NCBI GenBank assembly: GCA_022794265.1
Contig: JAAWEK010000003.1
Coordinates: forward strand, 248,001 to 312,000
Source of the DNA: Lachnospiraceae bacterium
Lineage (GTDB): Bacteria > Bacillota > Clostridia > Lachnospirales > Lachnospiraceae
Length of the DNA stretch: 64,000 nucleotides
Direction: 5' to 3'
Shown here: piece by piece, positions 39,109 through 49,129 of the stretch
Numbering within the stretch: the first letter of the stretch is position 1
Layout of the letters: every line of letters begins with the position of its first letter
Program-made: the position numbers and the translations under genes
Notes under the pieces: model-generated
Seen by the model: the letters and a program-made list of their open reading frames with translations, nothing else
What the model was told of the DNA's origin: nothing
Databases searched by the model: none

Positions 39109-40029
39109 TCACTTGTTTTCAAATGCATCCTTGTTCAGTATCATGGTATATTCGCCAATTGCTGATAACTTTCCCTTATAAATAGCTATCACAGACTGTT
39201 CAAGCACTATCTCGTTCCTGTTTTCGTCACCTGATTTGCAGTTCTTTTCCTCCAGACTGCCACCGTCCATGTTTCGTATAACTATTTTTTCAACCCTTAT
39301 TCCATATATTATACCGTGTTCCGTTCCAACTGCATGGTATGGAATAACACAGAATTTTTCTTCTATCGTTTCATCTCCTTCCAATATTTCCTTCAGTATC
39401 TCATATTCAGCCATATGTACAATCTTACCGGAAACCGGCTCCCTCAGACTGTTGCCTGTATCATACAGTGCCACACATGTAACCTCTCTCCCCTTATGGT
39501 ACAGACTGACACGATACAGATTCTTTTCCTTTCGTTTCCACCGAAAAAGGTATCTCCATATGACACTGATCATGATATATGTTAAAAGTGTGACCATTAC
39601 AAATCTTACCACTGAAATCCCTTTATAATAACCATCATTATGTATCAATATCCTTCGGAGCCATACTCCAAAGCCAGTGGAATAATACAAAACATTCATA
39701 ATTCCCCCGGCCGCAAATGTAACAATATACAGCATTATTGTCTGTTTTACAGTTTTTTTCAGATTAGAATATCCGAAACTTATCAGTGACATACTCCCGG
39801 CAATCAACACATTTACTCCCAACAATAGCGGAGAATTTCTTATAAGTGGTGTGGTGATTACTATTATGCTGTAACATGCGCCTGCAAATGCCCCTGCCAG
39901 AGTCCGGTATTTCCTGTGGTCATCTTTCAGAACTGCTTTTGTGATACAAAGTAGCAGGTAATCCAGACAATAATTAATTACAAAAAAAACATCCAGATAT
40001 ATAATATACTGATTATTTTCCTGTGGCAT
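39109..40029 (-). CDS. spoIIGA: sporulation sigma-E processing peptidase
   Basis: 306 residues. Five to six N-terminal membrane helices (about 8-165) begin with [19 protein letters not shown], followed by a cytosolic aspartic-protease-like domain with the catalytic DTGNSLREP (Asp near 190). It cleaves pro-SigE at the sporulation septum after a signal from the forespore. A stop codon precedes the ATG, and the AGGAGG lies 18 bases upstream, farther than usual, which may limit translation. Confidence 0.96.
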   Translation of the reverse strand: MPQENNQYIIYLDVFFVINYCLDYLLLCITKAVLKDDHRKYRTLAGAFAGACYSIIVITTPLIRNSPLLLGVNVLIAGSMSLISFGYSNLKKTVKQTIMLYIVTFAAGGIMNVLYYSTGFGVWLRRILIHNDGYYKGISVVRFVMVTLLTYIMISVIWRYLFRWKRKEKNLYRVSLYHKGREVTCVALYDTGNSLREPVSGKIVHMAEYEILKEILEGDETIEEKFCVIPYHAVGTEHGIIYGIRVEKIVIRNMDGGSLEEKNCKSGDENRNEIVLEQSVIAIYKGKLSAIGEYTMILNKDAFENK

Positions 40030-40063
40030 TGTTCTGCTTTATGTTCAACCTCCTCTCAACATC

Positions 40064-40133
40064 CGGTATTATACCGCAGACAGAAATTATTTTTTGTCAT
40101 AACCTGTAGGAAAAATCATAAAATTGTTTGACA
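40064..40133 (-). promoter_or_regulatory. spoIIGA promoter with long spacer and Spo0A-type box
   Basis: Minus strand: -10 TATAAT (40068-40073) lies in the palindrome CGGTATTATACCG (40064-40076). The best -35 is ATGACA (40095-40100) with a 21-base spacer, or TATGAC with 22. A TGTCAAA sequence (40127-40133) matches the Spo0A box TGTCRAA. The long spacer is the known hallmark of Spo0A-activated spoIIG in Bacillus. That it works the same way here is inferred. Confidence 0.55.
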
Positions 40134-40171
40134 TGTTTCGACCTGCAGGATACCAGAGTGTTTCTGAAATT

Positions 40172-40197
40172 AAAAAAACTGCCCATTCCTGAGCAGC
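40172..40197 (-). terminator. intrinsic terminator of ftsZ
   Basis: Minus strand CTGCTC/GGGCAG stem with a 6-base loop, then TTTTTTT. Confidence 0.8.
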
Positions 40198-40204
40198 TCT
40201 CTTT

Positions 40205-41398
40205 CTAATTATTTCTGTTCTTTTTCAAAAATTCAGGTATATTCAAAGACTTCTCTTCCTTCTTTGCCACAGGCTGACTGGTAATAAACGGTTTTACATT
40301 CGTCTGTGCCGTAGTCGGTCTGACATAACTTCCCGTTGTTCCCGTACCTGTGCTTCCGGTTCTTCCGCCGAAGGAACGGGCAGATACCGGTGATGTGCCG
40401 GTGACTCCGTTTAATCTGGAGCCCATTCCAAAGGATGGTTTTGCATTATTCTCTTCCAGACCCGTAGCAATGACCGTAATGGTACATTCATCCGGATATG
40501 TATCATCATATCTTGCACCAAAGATTATCTCAGATTCCTCTCCCGTCAAATCCTGCACATAGCTTGCGGCTTCATTGGCTTCCATCAGACTGATGTCACC
40601 AGATATGTTAATAATGACATGGGAAGCGCCTTCAATGGTAGTTTCCAGCAACGGACTGGTAACCGCCGCCTGAACAGCTTCATTAGCCTTGTCATCACCT
40701 TTTGCAACTCCGATGCCGATGTGGGCAACACCCTTGTCCTTCATTACCGTCTGCACATCCGCAAAATCCAGATTAATCAGTGCTGGAACGTTAATCAGAT
40801 CCGTAATTCCCTGTACCGCCTGCTGTAATACCTCATCTGCTTTTTTTAATGCCTCCGGCATAGTGGTTCTTCGGTCTACAATCTCTAATAATTTGTCATT
40901 CGGAATCACTATCAGGGTATCCACGGAATCTTTCAGTTTTTCAATCCCACCCAAAGCATTATTCATGCGGGCCTTTGCTTCAAAACGAAAGGGTTTTGTT
41001 ACTACGCCTACTGTAAGAATTCCCATCTCTTTTGCTATCTTTGCAACAACAGGAGCCGCACCCGTTCCTGTTCCGCCGCCCATGCCACAGGTAACAAATA
41101 CCATATCGGCACCTTTAATCGCCTGTGTAATTTCTTCAATATTTTCTTCGGCTGCCTTCTCACCGACTTCCGGAACCGCTCCGCAACCAAGCCCTTTTGT
41201 CAGTTTTTCGCCTACCTGCAGTGCTGTCGGCGCTTTACAAAGCTTTAACGCCTGCTTGTCTGTATTAATTCCAATAAACTCAACACCACCGATACTTTCA
41301 TCTATCATTCTATTAACGGCATTGTTTCCAGCTCCACCTACACCTACGACAATAATCTTCGCAGCTGACTCTGCCTCATTTGTTTTAATCTCTAACAA
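40205..41398 (-). CDS. ftsZ: cell division protein FtsZ
   Basis: 397 residues. Tubulin-like GTPase: [14 protein letters not shown], the signature [15 protein letters not shown] near 107 and the T7 loop [12 protein letters not shown] Gly/Thr/Ser-rich linker follows, then the conserved C-terminal peptide [10 protein letters not shown], which binds FtsA/SepF-type partners. Forms the division ring. Start is TTG after GGAGG. It has its own promoter, in addition to any readthrough from the dcw genes. Confidence 0.98.
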   Translation of the reverse strand: MLEIKTNEAESAAKIIVVGVGGAGNNAVNRMIDESIGGVEFIGINTDKQALKLCKAPTALQVGEKLTKGLGCGAVPEVGEKAAEENIEEITQAIKGADMVFVTCGMGGGTGTGAAPVVAKIAKEMGILTVGVVTKPFRFEAKARMNNALGGIEKLKDSVDTLIVIPNDKLLEIVDRRTTMPEALKKADEVLQQAVQGITDLINVPALINLDFADVQTVMKDKGVAHIGIGVAKGDDKANEAVQAAVTSPLLETTIEGASHVIINISGDISLMEANEAASYVQDLTGEESEIIFGARYDDTYPDECTITVIATGLEENNAKPSFGMGSRLNGVTGTSPVSARSFGGRTGSTGTGTTGSYVRPTTAQTNVKPFITSQPVAKKEEKSLNIPEFLKKNRNN

Positions 41399-41469
41399 GG
41401 GTTTTTCCTCCTTTAATACTTTTTTGTACCCTATTTTTGTAATATGTACATAATAAAACAGCTTATTCT

Positions 41470-41498
41470 ATAATATATTCATTTAAGAAAATAATCAA
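41470..41498 (-). promoter_or_regulatory. sigma-A promoter of ftsZ
   Basis: Minus strand TTGATT, 17 bases, TATTAT, in the 235-base gap between divIB and ftsZ. A perfect palindrome CACAGGCTGCCTGTG (41539-41553) lies upstream and could be an operator. Confidence 0.75.
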
Positions 41499-41633
41499 CT
41501 ATTATTTTAAATTTTTTTCATTTTTATACCATACATTTCACAGGCTGCCTGTGTACTGTCCCAATAAACAGGTTGAAAAAAATTTTGTAATTTTCTCTTT
41601 TTTTAATAATTCCTTTCAATCTTCTTACAGCCT

Positions 41634-42362
41634 TCAGCGCTTTTTAAACGTATATCCGTTTCCTTTTTCATCATATTCCTTCATATTCAGCGTACCGCTT
41701 AATCCTGAAAGATTTGGCAGCATATCTGCCAGACTTTGTATTTTCTCCGCTATATCCTGATATTTTCCCAGCTCCACTACTACTTGCTCCATATACAGGG
41801 TAACTTCCTGTTTTTCTGAAATAAAAATCCTGTCCACTCCCACCTCATACTTTGCCAATGCCTGGGTTACATCCAGAATCAGATGAAATATCTTTTCATC
41901 TCCCACCGGCAATGTCTCGTCCAATACGATATAATCGAATTTTAATCCGGTTATCCTTGGTATATTTTCAATTTCCTCCGTTGAACTTTCCACTATGGTT
42001 CCGTCTTTATCAAAATACATGTTAACGCCTTTATACTGAACATAACCTATAATCTTCTTTTCATATACAGTTATTTTAATTTTCTGCAGGGATGTAAACT
42101 CCACATCATATTCATCCACAAAAGGAATCTTTTCCTGCTTTCCAAACTTTGTTTTATAATATAATACAAACGGATTTCTATCCAGGTCGGATTTGAATAT
42201 ATATGCAGTCATTTCTTCTTTCGTATATTTTTTATTTCCACGGATTTCAATTTCTCCGTCGTCAATCCGCAATGTATATGCAACACAGCCTCCAGCTGCC
42301 ATTAAAAACAGTAATACCAAAAAAATTTTGAATGTATGTTTTCTGCCTTTGCTTCTGCTCAT
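41634..42362 (-). CDS. divIB: cell division protein DivIB/FtsQ
   Basis: 242 residues. Short basic cytosolic N terminus, one membrane helix (FKIFLVLLFLMAAGGCVAYTL), then a POTRA domain starting IEIRGNKKYTKEEM and the beta domain (YVQYKGVNMYFDKDGTIV). It links the septal synthase and early division proteins. Six bases after murA. Confidence 0.93.
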   Translation of the reverse strand: MSRSKGRKHTFKIFLVLLFLMAAGGCVAYTLRIDDGEIEIRGNKKYTKEEMTAYIFKSDLDRNPFVLYYKTKFGKQEKIPFVDEYDVEFTSLQKIKITVYEKKIIGYVQYKGVNMYFDKDGTIVESSTEEIENIPRITGLKFDYIVLDETLPVGDEKIFHLILDVTQALAKYEVGVDRIFISEKQEVTLYMEQVVVELGKYQDIAEKIQSLADMLPNLSGLSGTLNMKEYDEKGNGYTFKKR

Positions 42363-42368
42363 GGGTAC

Positions 42369-43649
42369 CTATGTCCTCCGCATCTTAATGTTTACGCCAA
42401 GTTCCTTGAAATCACGTTCCAGATTTTCATATCCCCGCTCTATATATTCCGCATCTTCTACTTTGGTTTCTCCGTCTGCTACCAGTCCGGCGATTATCAG
42501 TGCCGCACCGCCCCTCAGATCCGGTGCCTGAACACTACATCCGGTCAGACGGCTGACCCCGTTGATCAGCGCTACCCGCTCGCTGACCACCTGGATATCT
42601 GCTCCCAGTTTCTTCAGCATATCTGCCGTATTCAGACGATTTTCAAATACGTTTTCAACAATGATTCCAGTTTCTGCCTTTTTACACATTACTGCCATAA
42701 ACTGAGACTGCATGTCGGTGGGAAACCCAGGATACGGCGCTGTGGATATGATAAAATCTCCTGCATACATATGATGTTCCGGCAGAACCCGGGCTTCCAG
42801 CACCATATTGTCTTCTTCACAGGTAAATTTCAAGCCCATCCGGGCACAAAGCAGCAACACTTCCGAATCAATATGGGGCCGTACTCCATGTAATACAATC
42901 CTTCCACCCGCCGCTACCGCTGCAGCCGCATACGTACCTGCAACAATCCGGTCGGAACCTATGGTATACCGGCTCTCATGAAGTTCTTTTACACCTTTTA
43001 TCATAATCCGGGAACTGCCAGCTCCAGTGATATCAGCACCCATACCATTTAACATATTACAGAGTTCAACAATTTCCGGCTCTCTGGCAACATTTTCCAA
43101 AATCACAATATATCCATCAGATAAAACCGAAGCCAGAATTCCGTTTTCCGTAGCGCCCACACTGGCATACCGGAGTATCATATGGCAATCTCCATGAATT
43201 CTGCCGGATGCCATAATCCTCTCATCATCATACTCTTCCGTTTCATATCCCAGTTCCCGGAATATTTCCAGATGAATGTCGATTTTCCGGTTACCGATCT
43301 TACAGCCTCCGGGATAAGAAAGCCGGACACTGCCCATCCTTCCCAGCAATACTCCCAACAAAACCACAGAAGACCGAAGTTTCTTTACATCAGCCGCCGG
43401 TATATCGGCATAATCCGTTTCGGAAGCATCGATAACCAGACTTTTTTTCTCCCGTCTGCAGATACATCCAATCGACTCAAGCAATCCTGTCATTTCCCTG
43501 ACATCCGAAATATCAGGACAGTTATCAAGAACGGTAACACCTTTGCAGAGAACTGCAGCAGCTATCATCGGCAATGCAGCATTTTTTGAACCCTGCAGTT
43601 CAATTTCCCCATACAGACCATTCGGTCTTGTTAATTGAAAATATGACAT
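42369..43649 (-). CDS. murA: UDP-N-acetylglucosamine 1-carboxyvinyltransferase
   Basis: 426 residues, EPT fold. N-terminal LQGSKNAALPMIAAAVL; the loop PGGCKIGNRKIDIHL holds the PEP-binding catalytic Cys targeted by fosfomycin; C-terminal APDLRGGAALIIAGL is complete. First committed step of peptidoglycan precursor synthesis. It takes the place murG or murB occupies in Bacillus clusters. Confidence 0.96.
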   Translation of the reverse strand: MSYFQLTRPNGLYGEIELQGSKNAALPMIAAAVLCKGVTVLDNCPDISDVREMTGLLESIGCICRREKKSLVIDASETDYADIPAADVKKLRSSVVLLGVLLGRMGSVRLSYPGGCKIGNRKIDIHLEIFRELGYETEEYDDERIMASGRIHGDCHMILRYASVGATENGILASVLSDGYIVILENVAREPEIVELCNMLNGMGADITGAGSSRIMIKGVKELHESRYTIGSDRIVAGTYAAAAVAAGGRIVLHGVRPHIDSEVLLLCARMGLKFTCEEDNMVLEARVLPEHHMYAGDFIISTAPYPGFPTDMQSQFMAVMCKKAETGIIVENVFENRLNTADMLKKLGADIQVVSERVALINGVSRLTGCSVQAPDLRGGAALIIAGLVADGETKVEDAEYIERGYENLERDFKELGVNIKMRRT

Positions 43650-43744
43650 ATGCTCCCATCCGTTACTACATCAGCAATCCTTTGATGCAGACTGACAACA
43701 ACTATTTCTATATTATATTCACTGTTTGTGGTTTTGTTACCAAA

Positions 43745-44887
43745 TTACTCAAAACGGATTCTCTTTGAAACGGATAAAACCAGACCAATTTCCGCCAGCA
43801 GACATAAGGTGGAGCTTCCTCCATAACTGACAAACGGCAGGGTTACCCCCGTATTCGGCATTGCGTTTGTAACAACCGCAATATTCATCACAACCTGCAA
43901 TGCAATATGCGCCATTACTCCCACAACCAGCATGGATCCGAATAAATCCCTGGCATTATTGGCTACAATCATAAATCTCCAAATCAGAAAAATAAACAGT
44001 AAGATAACTGCAATTCCGCCAATCAGTCCCAGTTCTTCGCAGATAACCGTAAATATCATGTCATTTTGTGCTTCCGGTATGTATCCCAGTTTCTGTATTC
44101 CTTTTCCCAGACCCTTACCAAAAAGACCGCCGGATCCCAATGCATACAAAGACTGCATAGTCTGATATCCTCCGTCATTGGGATATGCCTGGGGATTCAG
44201 CCAGACATTAAAACGCTCCAAACGATAGGGTTCCGCGATAATGGCAACAACTACCGCTGCCACGCCCATTCCGGCAATCTCCACAAAATAAATGATTCTG
44301 GGACATGAAACAAATAACATGATAGCACCGATTCCGGCAATTACAATGGCAGAACTCAAATTACTGGTAACAACAGCCACCAGACCTGCGATTATAATGG
44401 TATAGGCAAGACCAGTAAAAAATACTTTGGCTTTTTTTAACCGTTTGGAATTCCGGTTGATAAAAAACGCCATAAAAACAATCAGTCCTAATTTTGCAAC
44501 CTCGCTGGGTTGAACGCTCATTCCAAGATTAATCCATCGTCTGGCGCCATTCCTCTCAATTCCCAATGGTGAAAGCACCATCAGAATCAACAGTACGGAA
44601 CCTGAAAATGCCAGAAGAGCCATCGCCGGTTTATTAAACCATTCATAATTCAGCCGGATTACAACTATCATAACTCCAAATCCCAATACCGTTGACAGAA
44701 GCTGTTTTTTCAGATAATAGCCGGAATCCCCATATTCCATTGCCGACTCGTAATAACTGGCGCTATAAAGCATCACAAGCCCAAAGCAAAGCATAAAAAT
44801 AACAATGAACAATAAACTGTAATCAAAATATACCCCTCCCTGATGCATATTTCTTTTTCCTGCTCTCTGACCCATATTTTTCCTCAT
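43745..44887 (-). CDS. ftsW: SEDS-family peptidoglycan glycosyltransferase FtsW/SpoVE
   Basis: 380 residues, about ten membrane helices. SVQPSEVAKLGLIVFMA, the extracellular loop with NDGGYQTMQSLYALGSGG, AQNDMIFTVICEELGLIGG and NTGVTLPFVSYGGSS are SEDS motifs. It polymerises glycan strands with a class B PBP. Whether it is the vegetative FtsW or sporulation SpoVE cannot be told from sequence alone. Confidence 0.96.
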   Translation of the reverse strand: MRKNMGQRAGKRNMHQGGVYFDYSLLFIVIFMLCFGLVMLYSASYYESAMEYGDSGYYLKKQLLSTVLGFGVMIVVIRLNYEWFNKPAMALLAFSGSVLLILMVLSPLGIERNGARRWINLGMSVQPSEVAKLGLIVFMAFFINRNSKRLKKAKVFFTGLAYTIIIAGLVAVVTSNLSSAIVIAGIGAIMLFVSCPRIIYFVEIAGMGVAAVVVAIIAEPYRLERFNVWLNPQAYPNDGGYQTMQSLYALGSGGLFGKGLGKGIQKLGYIPEAQNDMIFTVICEELGLIGGIAVILLFIFLIWRFMIVANNARDLFGSMLVVGVMAHIALQVVMNIAVVTNAMPNTGVTLPFVSYGGSSTLCLLAEIGLVLSVSKRIRFE

Positions 44888-44928
44888 TTCTGCCTGGTTT
44901 CATATCCTGATAAATCTACACAAATAAT

Positions 44929-46272
44929 CTAAAGATTATTCACATATTCCTTAAATAATCTTCCTCTCTCTTCATAACTTTTAAACATATCCCAACTTGC
45001 ACAGGCCGGGGACAACAGTACGGCATCTCCTTCCTGTGCCTGTTCCGCCGAAACTGCCACTGCTTCTTCCAGTGTATCCACACAGGTATAATCCTTATAT
45101 CCATAACGGTCTGCCGTCTTTGCAATCTTATCCTTTGTAGCTCCCAGCAATACCAGATGTCTGATTTTTCCTCCAAAGGCTTCCAGCCATTCGTCATATT
45201 CCGAACCTTTATCATATCCACCAGCTATGAGTACTGTAGGCCTGGTCATTGCTTCTATGGCCTTTATCGATGCATCCGTATTGGTTCCTTTGGAATCATT
45301 ATAATAAATGACACCCTGTTTCTCTGCAACGTATTCAATTCTATGTTCTACCGCATTAAAATTACGGATGGTTTCCCTGATAATTTCTACCGGAACTTTC
45401 ATAATCATTGCTATGGCTGTGGCCGCCATCACATTTTCTATATTATGTATCCCTACCAGCTTCATTTCATGAGCGCCACATATAAACGTTTCGGTTCCAT
45501 GTTCCCGGTATACAATGTTTTCACCATTCAGACAGATACCCTCTGGCAAAAGAGTCCGGCTGCTGAAAAACAATACACGGTTTTTTAATTTTTCTGCTTC
45601 TCTTCTCAAAATATCATCTTCATAATTTAATACACAAACCTGATGGTTCTCCTGATTTTTAGCAATGCTCATTTTAACAGCCGTATAATTTTCCATAGTA
45701 TAATGCCTGTTTAAATGATCCGGCGTTATGTTTAATACAGCCGATACCACCGGCTTGAATTTCTGTATGGATTCCAGCTGAAAACTACTAATCTCCGCTA
45801 CCGTCACCGTATCCAGCCCGGTATCGGAAGCCACTGAAGTATATGCCGTTCCAATATTTCCCACAACAAAAACACTTTCGAAATAATTTTTCATAATCTC
45901 CCCTGTCAGAGCCGTGGTTGTGGTTTTTCCGTTGGTTCCTGTAATACCGATTACCCTGCCTTTTGAATACCGGTACGCCAGCTCGATTTCACCCCAAATT
46001 TCTACTCCGCAATTTCTGACACGAGTCACAATTTCTGAATCAATGGGAATTCCCGGACTGATAATCATGATATCCACATCATCGATAACTTCCTGGGGCA
46101 GTTCACCAATAACGATTTTCACTTCTTTATTTCCATCCAGTCTGGCCCGGATCTCTTCTTCTGTTAATGCCTTATTTCCATCATAAATTGTAATATCTGA
46201 AGCATTACTGCTCAATAATTTTACTGCACCGATTCCGCTGATTCCCGAACCTGCAACCAGGTATCTCTTCAT
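44929..46272 (-). CDS. murD: UDP-N-acetylmuramoyl-L-alanine--D-glutamate ligase
   Basis: 447 residues. N-terminal Rossmann VAGSGISGIGAVKLL, ATP loop GITGTNGKTTTTAL, NITPDHLNRH and YNDSKGTNTDAS are the Mur ligase signatures, and the length fits MurD. Adds D-glutamate to UDP-MurNAc-Ala. Start at the ATG at 46272 after GGAATAGG; the longer frame adds 19 residues overlapping the mraY end. Confidence 0.97.
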   Translation of the reverse strand: MKRYLVAGSGISGIGAVKLLSSNASDITIYDGNKALTEEEIRARLDGNKEVKIVIGELPQEVIDDVDIMIISPGIPIDSEIVTRVRNCGVEIWGEIELAYRYSKGRVIGITGTNGKTTTTALTGEIMKNYFESVFVVGNIGTAYTSVASDTGLDTVTVAEISSFQLESIQKFKPVVSAVLNITPDHLNRHYTMENYTAVKMSIAKNQENHQVCVLNYEDDILRREAEKLKNRVLFFSSRTLLPEGICLNGENIVYREHGTETFICGAHEMKLVGIHNIENVMAATAIAMIMKVPVEIIRETIRNFNAVEHRIEYVAEKQGVIYYNDSKGTNTDASIKAIEAMTRPTVLIAGGYDKGSEYDEWLEAFGGKIRHLVLLGATKDKIAKTADRYGYKDYTCVDTLEEAVAVSAEQAQEGDAVLLSPACASWDMFKSYEERGRLFKEYVNNL

Positions 46273-46309
46273 ATGTTTATACCTATTCCTTTCTACAATT
46301 CTAATTTTC

Positions 46310-47278
46310 CTATAGTGCAAGATATGCAATCATACACATCACCGCAGTCACCGTTGCAAATACGGTAACCACTCTGGTTTCCGACCAGCCGCATAATTCA
46401 AAATGATGATGAATCGGAGCCATTTTAAATATTCGTTTTCCTTTGGTGGCCTTAAAATAAGAAACCTGAAGCATAACGGATATCACCTCCATCAGATAAA
46501 CAAACGCAATGATTAATAAAAAAATAGGCATCTGCATCATATAGGCGGTGGAAGCCACAAACCCCCCCAGAGCCAGTGAGCCCGTATCTCCCATAAATAC
46601 CCTGGCCGGATACACGTTAAACAGAAGAAAACCCAACAGGCTTCCGGCTACGGCGCCCGTTATGGTTTCCAGTCCTGCATGGTGAACCATGGAAATTACC
46701 GTAAAAAATACAGCAATCATGATTGTTACTCCTGTAGCAAGACCATCCAGCCCATCGGTAAAATTTGCGCCGTTTACCGTTCCAATGACCACAAAAAAAA
46801 GCATTGGTACAAACAGGATTCCTACCTCCAGATATTTTCCCTGTTCAAACCCTCCGGTAAAAGGAATCAGCATTTTGGTACTGACATTGGAATACTTTGT
46901 CAGATAGCAGGCAAAAACCGCAGTAATAACAATCTGAAATAACATCTTCTGCCATGCCCGCAATCCCATGGAACGTTTCATAACTATCTTGATATAATCA
47001 TCCAGAAAGCCGATGAGACCAAATCCCAGCGTAACAAACAGCACCGGAATAATCTGTCTGTTGTTTTTAAAAAACAACAGGGAAGTTAACACAATGGAAG
47101 ATAAAATAATCAGACCTCCCATAGTGGGTGTTCCCGTTTTCTTTAAATGTTCCTTTGGTCCTTCCTCCCGTACATTCTGACCAAATTTCAGTTTTTTTAA
47201 AAATGGTATTATGATTGGACATAAAATAACACTCAGTCCGAATGAAATCAACACCGCTATTAATATCTCATTATGCAT
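46310..47278 (-). CDS. mraY: phospho-N-acetylmuramoyl-pentapeptide transferase
   Basis: 322 residues, ten membrane helices. EGPKEHLKKTGTPTMGGL, the Asp pair in FGLIGFLDDYIKI, NFTDGLDGLATG and APIHHHFELCGWSETRVV are all present. Makes lipid I from UDP-MurNAc-pentapeptide and undecaprenyl phosphate. Confidence 0.98.
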   Translation of the reverse strand: MHNEILIAVLISFGLSVILCPIIIPFLKKLKFGQNVREEGPKEHLKKTGTPTMGGLIILSSIVLTSLLFFKNNRQIIPVLFVTLGFGLIGFLDDYIKIVMKRSMGLRAWQKMLFQIVITAVFACYLTKYSNVSTKMLIPFTGGFEQGKYLEVGILFVPMLFFVVIGTVNGANFTDGLDGLATGVTIMIAVFFTVISMVHHAGLETITGAVAGSLLGFLLFNVYPARVFMGDTGSLALGGFVASTAYMMQMPIFLLIIAFVYLMEVISVMLQVSYFKATKGKRIFKMAPIHHHFELCGWSETRVVTVFATVTAVMCMIAYLAL

Positions 47279-47329
47279 ACTCTACCTCGTTCTTGTGCAG
47301 TATTAGTATAATATTATTTATTTAAATAA

Positions 47330-49054
47330 TCAATCTTTTTTAATCTGTAAATAAGGCAATATATTTTCGTATAATTCCCGGATTACTGGCGCCGCTATGG
47401 TTCCGCCGTAATAGATTCCTTCTGGCTCATCAATAATACAGATGGCAATAAGCTGCGGGTCGTCGGCCGGAGCAAAACCAATAAACGACGATATATATTT
47501 ATGCGCGCTTCTGGGCAGTTTCTGGGAGGTTGCCGTCTTTCCGCCGATGGCATACCCCTCGATGATTGCATTTTTTCCCCCGCCCTCCGAAACTACTTTT
47601 TCCAGCATAAATTTCATATCTTCCGAAGTTTTCGAGCTTACAGCCCCGGAAGTAACGGGATATTCAAAGGTCTTAAGCAGATTCCCGTTTTCATCTTCCA
47701 CCGCAACACCAAAGTGGGGTGTCACCAGATTTCCGCCATTGATTACTGCGCTGGCCGCCGTCAGAAGCTGCAGAGGCGTAATCTGAAAAGACTGTCCGAA
47801 GGACATGGTAGCCAGTTCCACAGTTCCTACATTTTCCAGTTTATGAATAATGGTTCCTGCCTCTCCCGGCAAATCCACTCCGGTTTTCGACATAAGTCCC
47901 AGCTTATTCATATAATAGAAAAAACGTTCTGGTCCGATACGCAGTCCTACATCCATGAATACCGGATTACAGGAATTCATAATGCCCTGTACAAAGTTTT
48001 CTGCTCCGTGTCCGCCGTTTTTATGACATCGGATTCTTCGATCCTCTACAATCCGGAAGCCCGGACAGCTGAATGTACTTTCTTTCGTTACCACACCTTC
48101 TTCCAGTCCGGCTGTAGCAGTTACGATTTTAAAGGTTGAACCAGGTTCATAGGTATCATTGATACACTGATTTCTCCACATCTTATTCAGAAGCTTCTGA
48201 AATTCCTCCCCGCTTACCTCAGTATCCGGCGTATAATTTAATTCAAACGGAGTGTTCAGATTGAATTCCGGCACATTTACCATAGCATATATTTCACCAT
48301 TTTGGGGATTCATTACAATGATAGATACATAATTTGCCTGTTTTGCTTCCAATACTTTCGAAGCGGCCTGTTCCGCATATTTTTGTATATTCACATCCAG
48401 ACTTGTATATAAATTATTTCCTGGTATGGATTCTTTTCGGTTTTCAGCCATTCCGTTCAGTTCAATTCCTTTGGCATCGGTCATCGTCAGTATTTTTCCG
48501 TTGGTTCCCTTCAGATATTGTTCATACTGAACTTCCAAACCTATAATTCCCTGGTTATCCGCACCAGTAAATCCCAAGACTTTGGAAGCCATGGAATCAT
48601 AGGGATAATAGCGTTTAAAATCCTCATCTACCTTTACGCCATCCAGATTATAGTTTCTGATTTTATCTCCGGTTTCCTTATCCACGTTTGATTTTATCTT
48701 TTCACGTACACTGACTTTTTCCACACTTTTCCGCACTTTTTCAGTATCCATGCCCAGTTCCGTACTGAGTACGCTGATTACCTGTTCAGCATCCGTAATC
48801 TGGCTATGTACCACTGAAATTGTACAAACTGTTTTATTTGTGGCAATCACTTCTCCATTTCTGTCTAAAATTTCTCCTCTCGGTGCCTTTATCTCCCGCT
48901 CCCGCTCATGCAAATCCTGTGCTGCAGCAGAATATTCTTCTGAACAGAATATCATTAAATACGCAAGTCTGATGGTCACATAAAATGTAACCACCAGAAC
49001 GATTGTCATAACTATAAATATCCTTTTCCGATACTGACTTTTATTGTTAAACAT
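47330..49054 (-). CDS. class B penicillin-binding protein (SpoVD-like position)
   Basis: 574 residues. One N-terminal membrane helix (FIVMTIVLVVTFYVTIRLAYL), dimerisation domain with APRGEILDRNGEVIATN, transpeptidase domain with STFK in YEPGSTFKIV and SCN in MNSCNPVF. The third motif reads KTAT (GGKTATSQK) where KTGT is usual; the codons are unambiguous. No PASTA domain. Second of two class B PBPs in tandem, matching pbpB-spoVD order in Bacillus, so a spore-cortex role is plausible but unproven. Confidence 0.93.
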   Translation of the reverse strand: MFNNKSQYRKRIFIVMTIVLVVTFYVTIRLAYLMIFCSEEYSAAAQDLHEREREIKAPRGEILDRNGEVIATNKTVCTISVVHSQITDAEQVISVLSTELGMDTEKVRKSVEKVSVREKIKSNVDKETGDKIRNYNLDGVKVDEDFKRYYPYDSMASKVLGFTGADNQGIIGLEVQYEQYLKGTNGKILTMTDAKGIELNGMAENRKESIPGNNLYTSLDVNIQKYAEQAASKVLEAKQANYVSIIVMNPQNGEIYAMVNVPEFNLNTPFELNYTPDTEVSGEEFQKLLNKMWRNQCINDTYEPGSTFKIVTATAGLEEGVVTKESTFSCPGFRIVEDRRIRCHKNGGHGAENFVQGIMNSCNPVFMDVGLRIGPERFFYYMNKLGLMSKTGVDLPGEAGTIIHKLENVGTVELATMSFGQSFQITPLQLLTAASAVINGGNLVTPHFGVAVEDENGNLLKTFEYPVTSGAVSSKTSEDMKFMLEKVVSEGGGKNAIIEGYAIGGKTATSQKLPRSAHKYISSFIGFAPADDPQLIAICIIDEPEGIYYGGTIAAPVIRELYENILPYLQIKKD

Positions 49055-49129
49055 ATTCCTCCGCCACTGGTAGTATTCATTATAATGTATTAGCTTATTA
49101 TGAGAATATGCTTTATTTATAAATTATTT

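Noticed and set aside
40127-40147. A second Spo0A box at one helical turn from the first
   Set aside because: On close reading the plus-strand sequence is TTTCGGACC, with an extra G, so only one good box remains.
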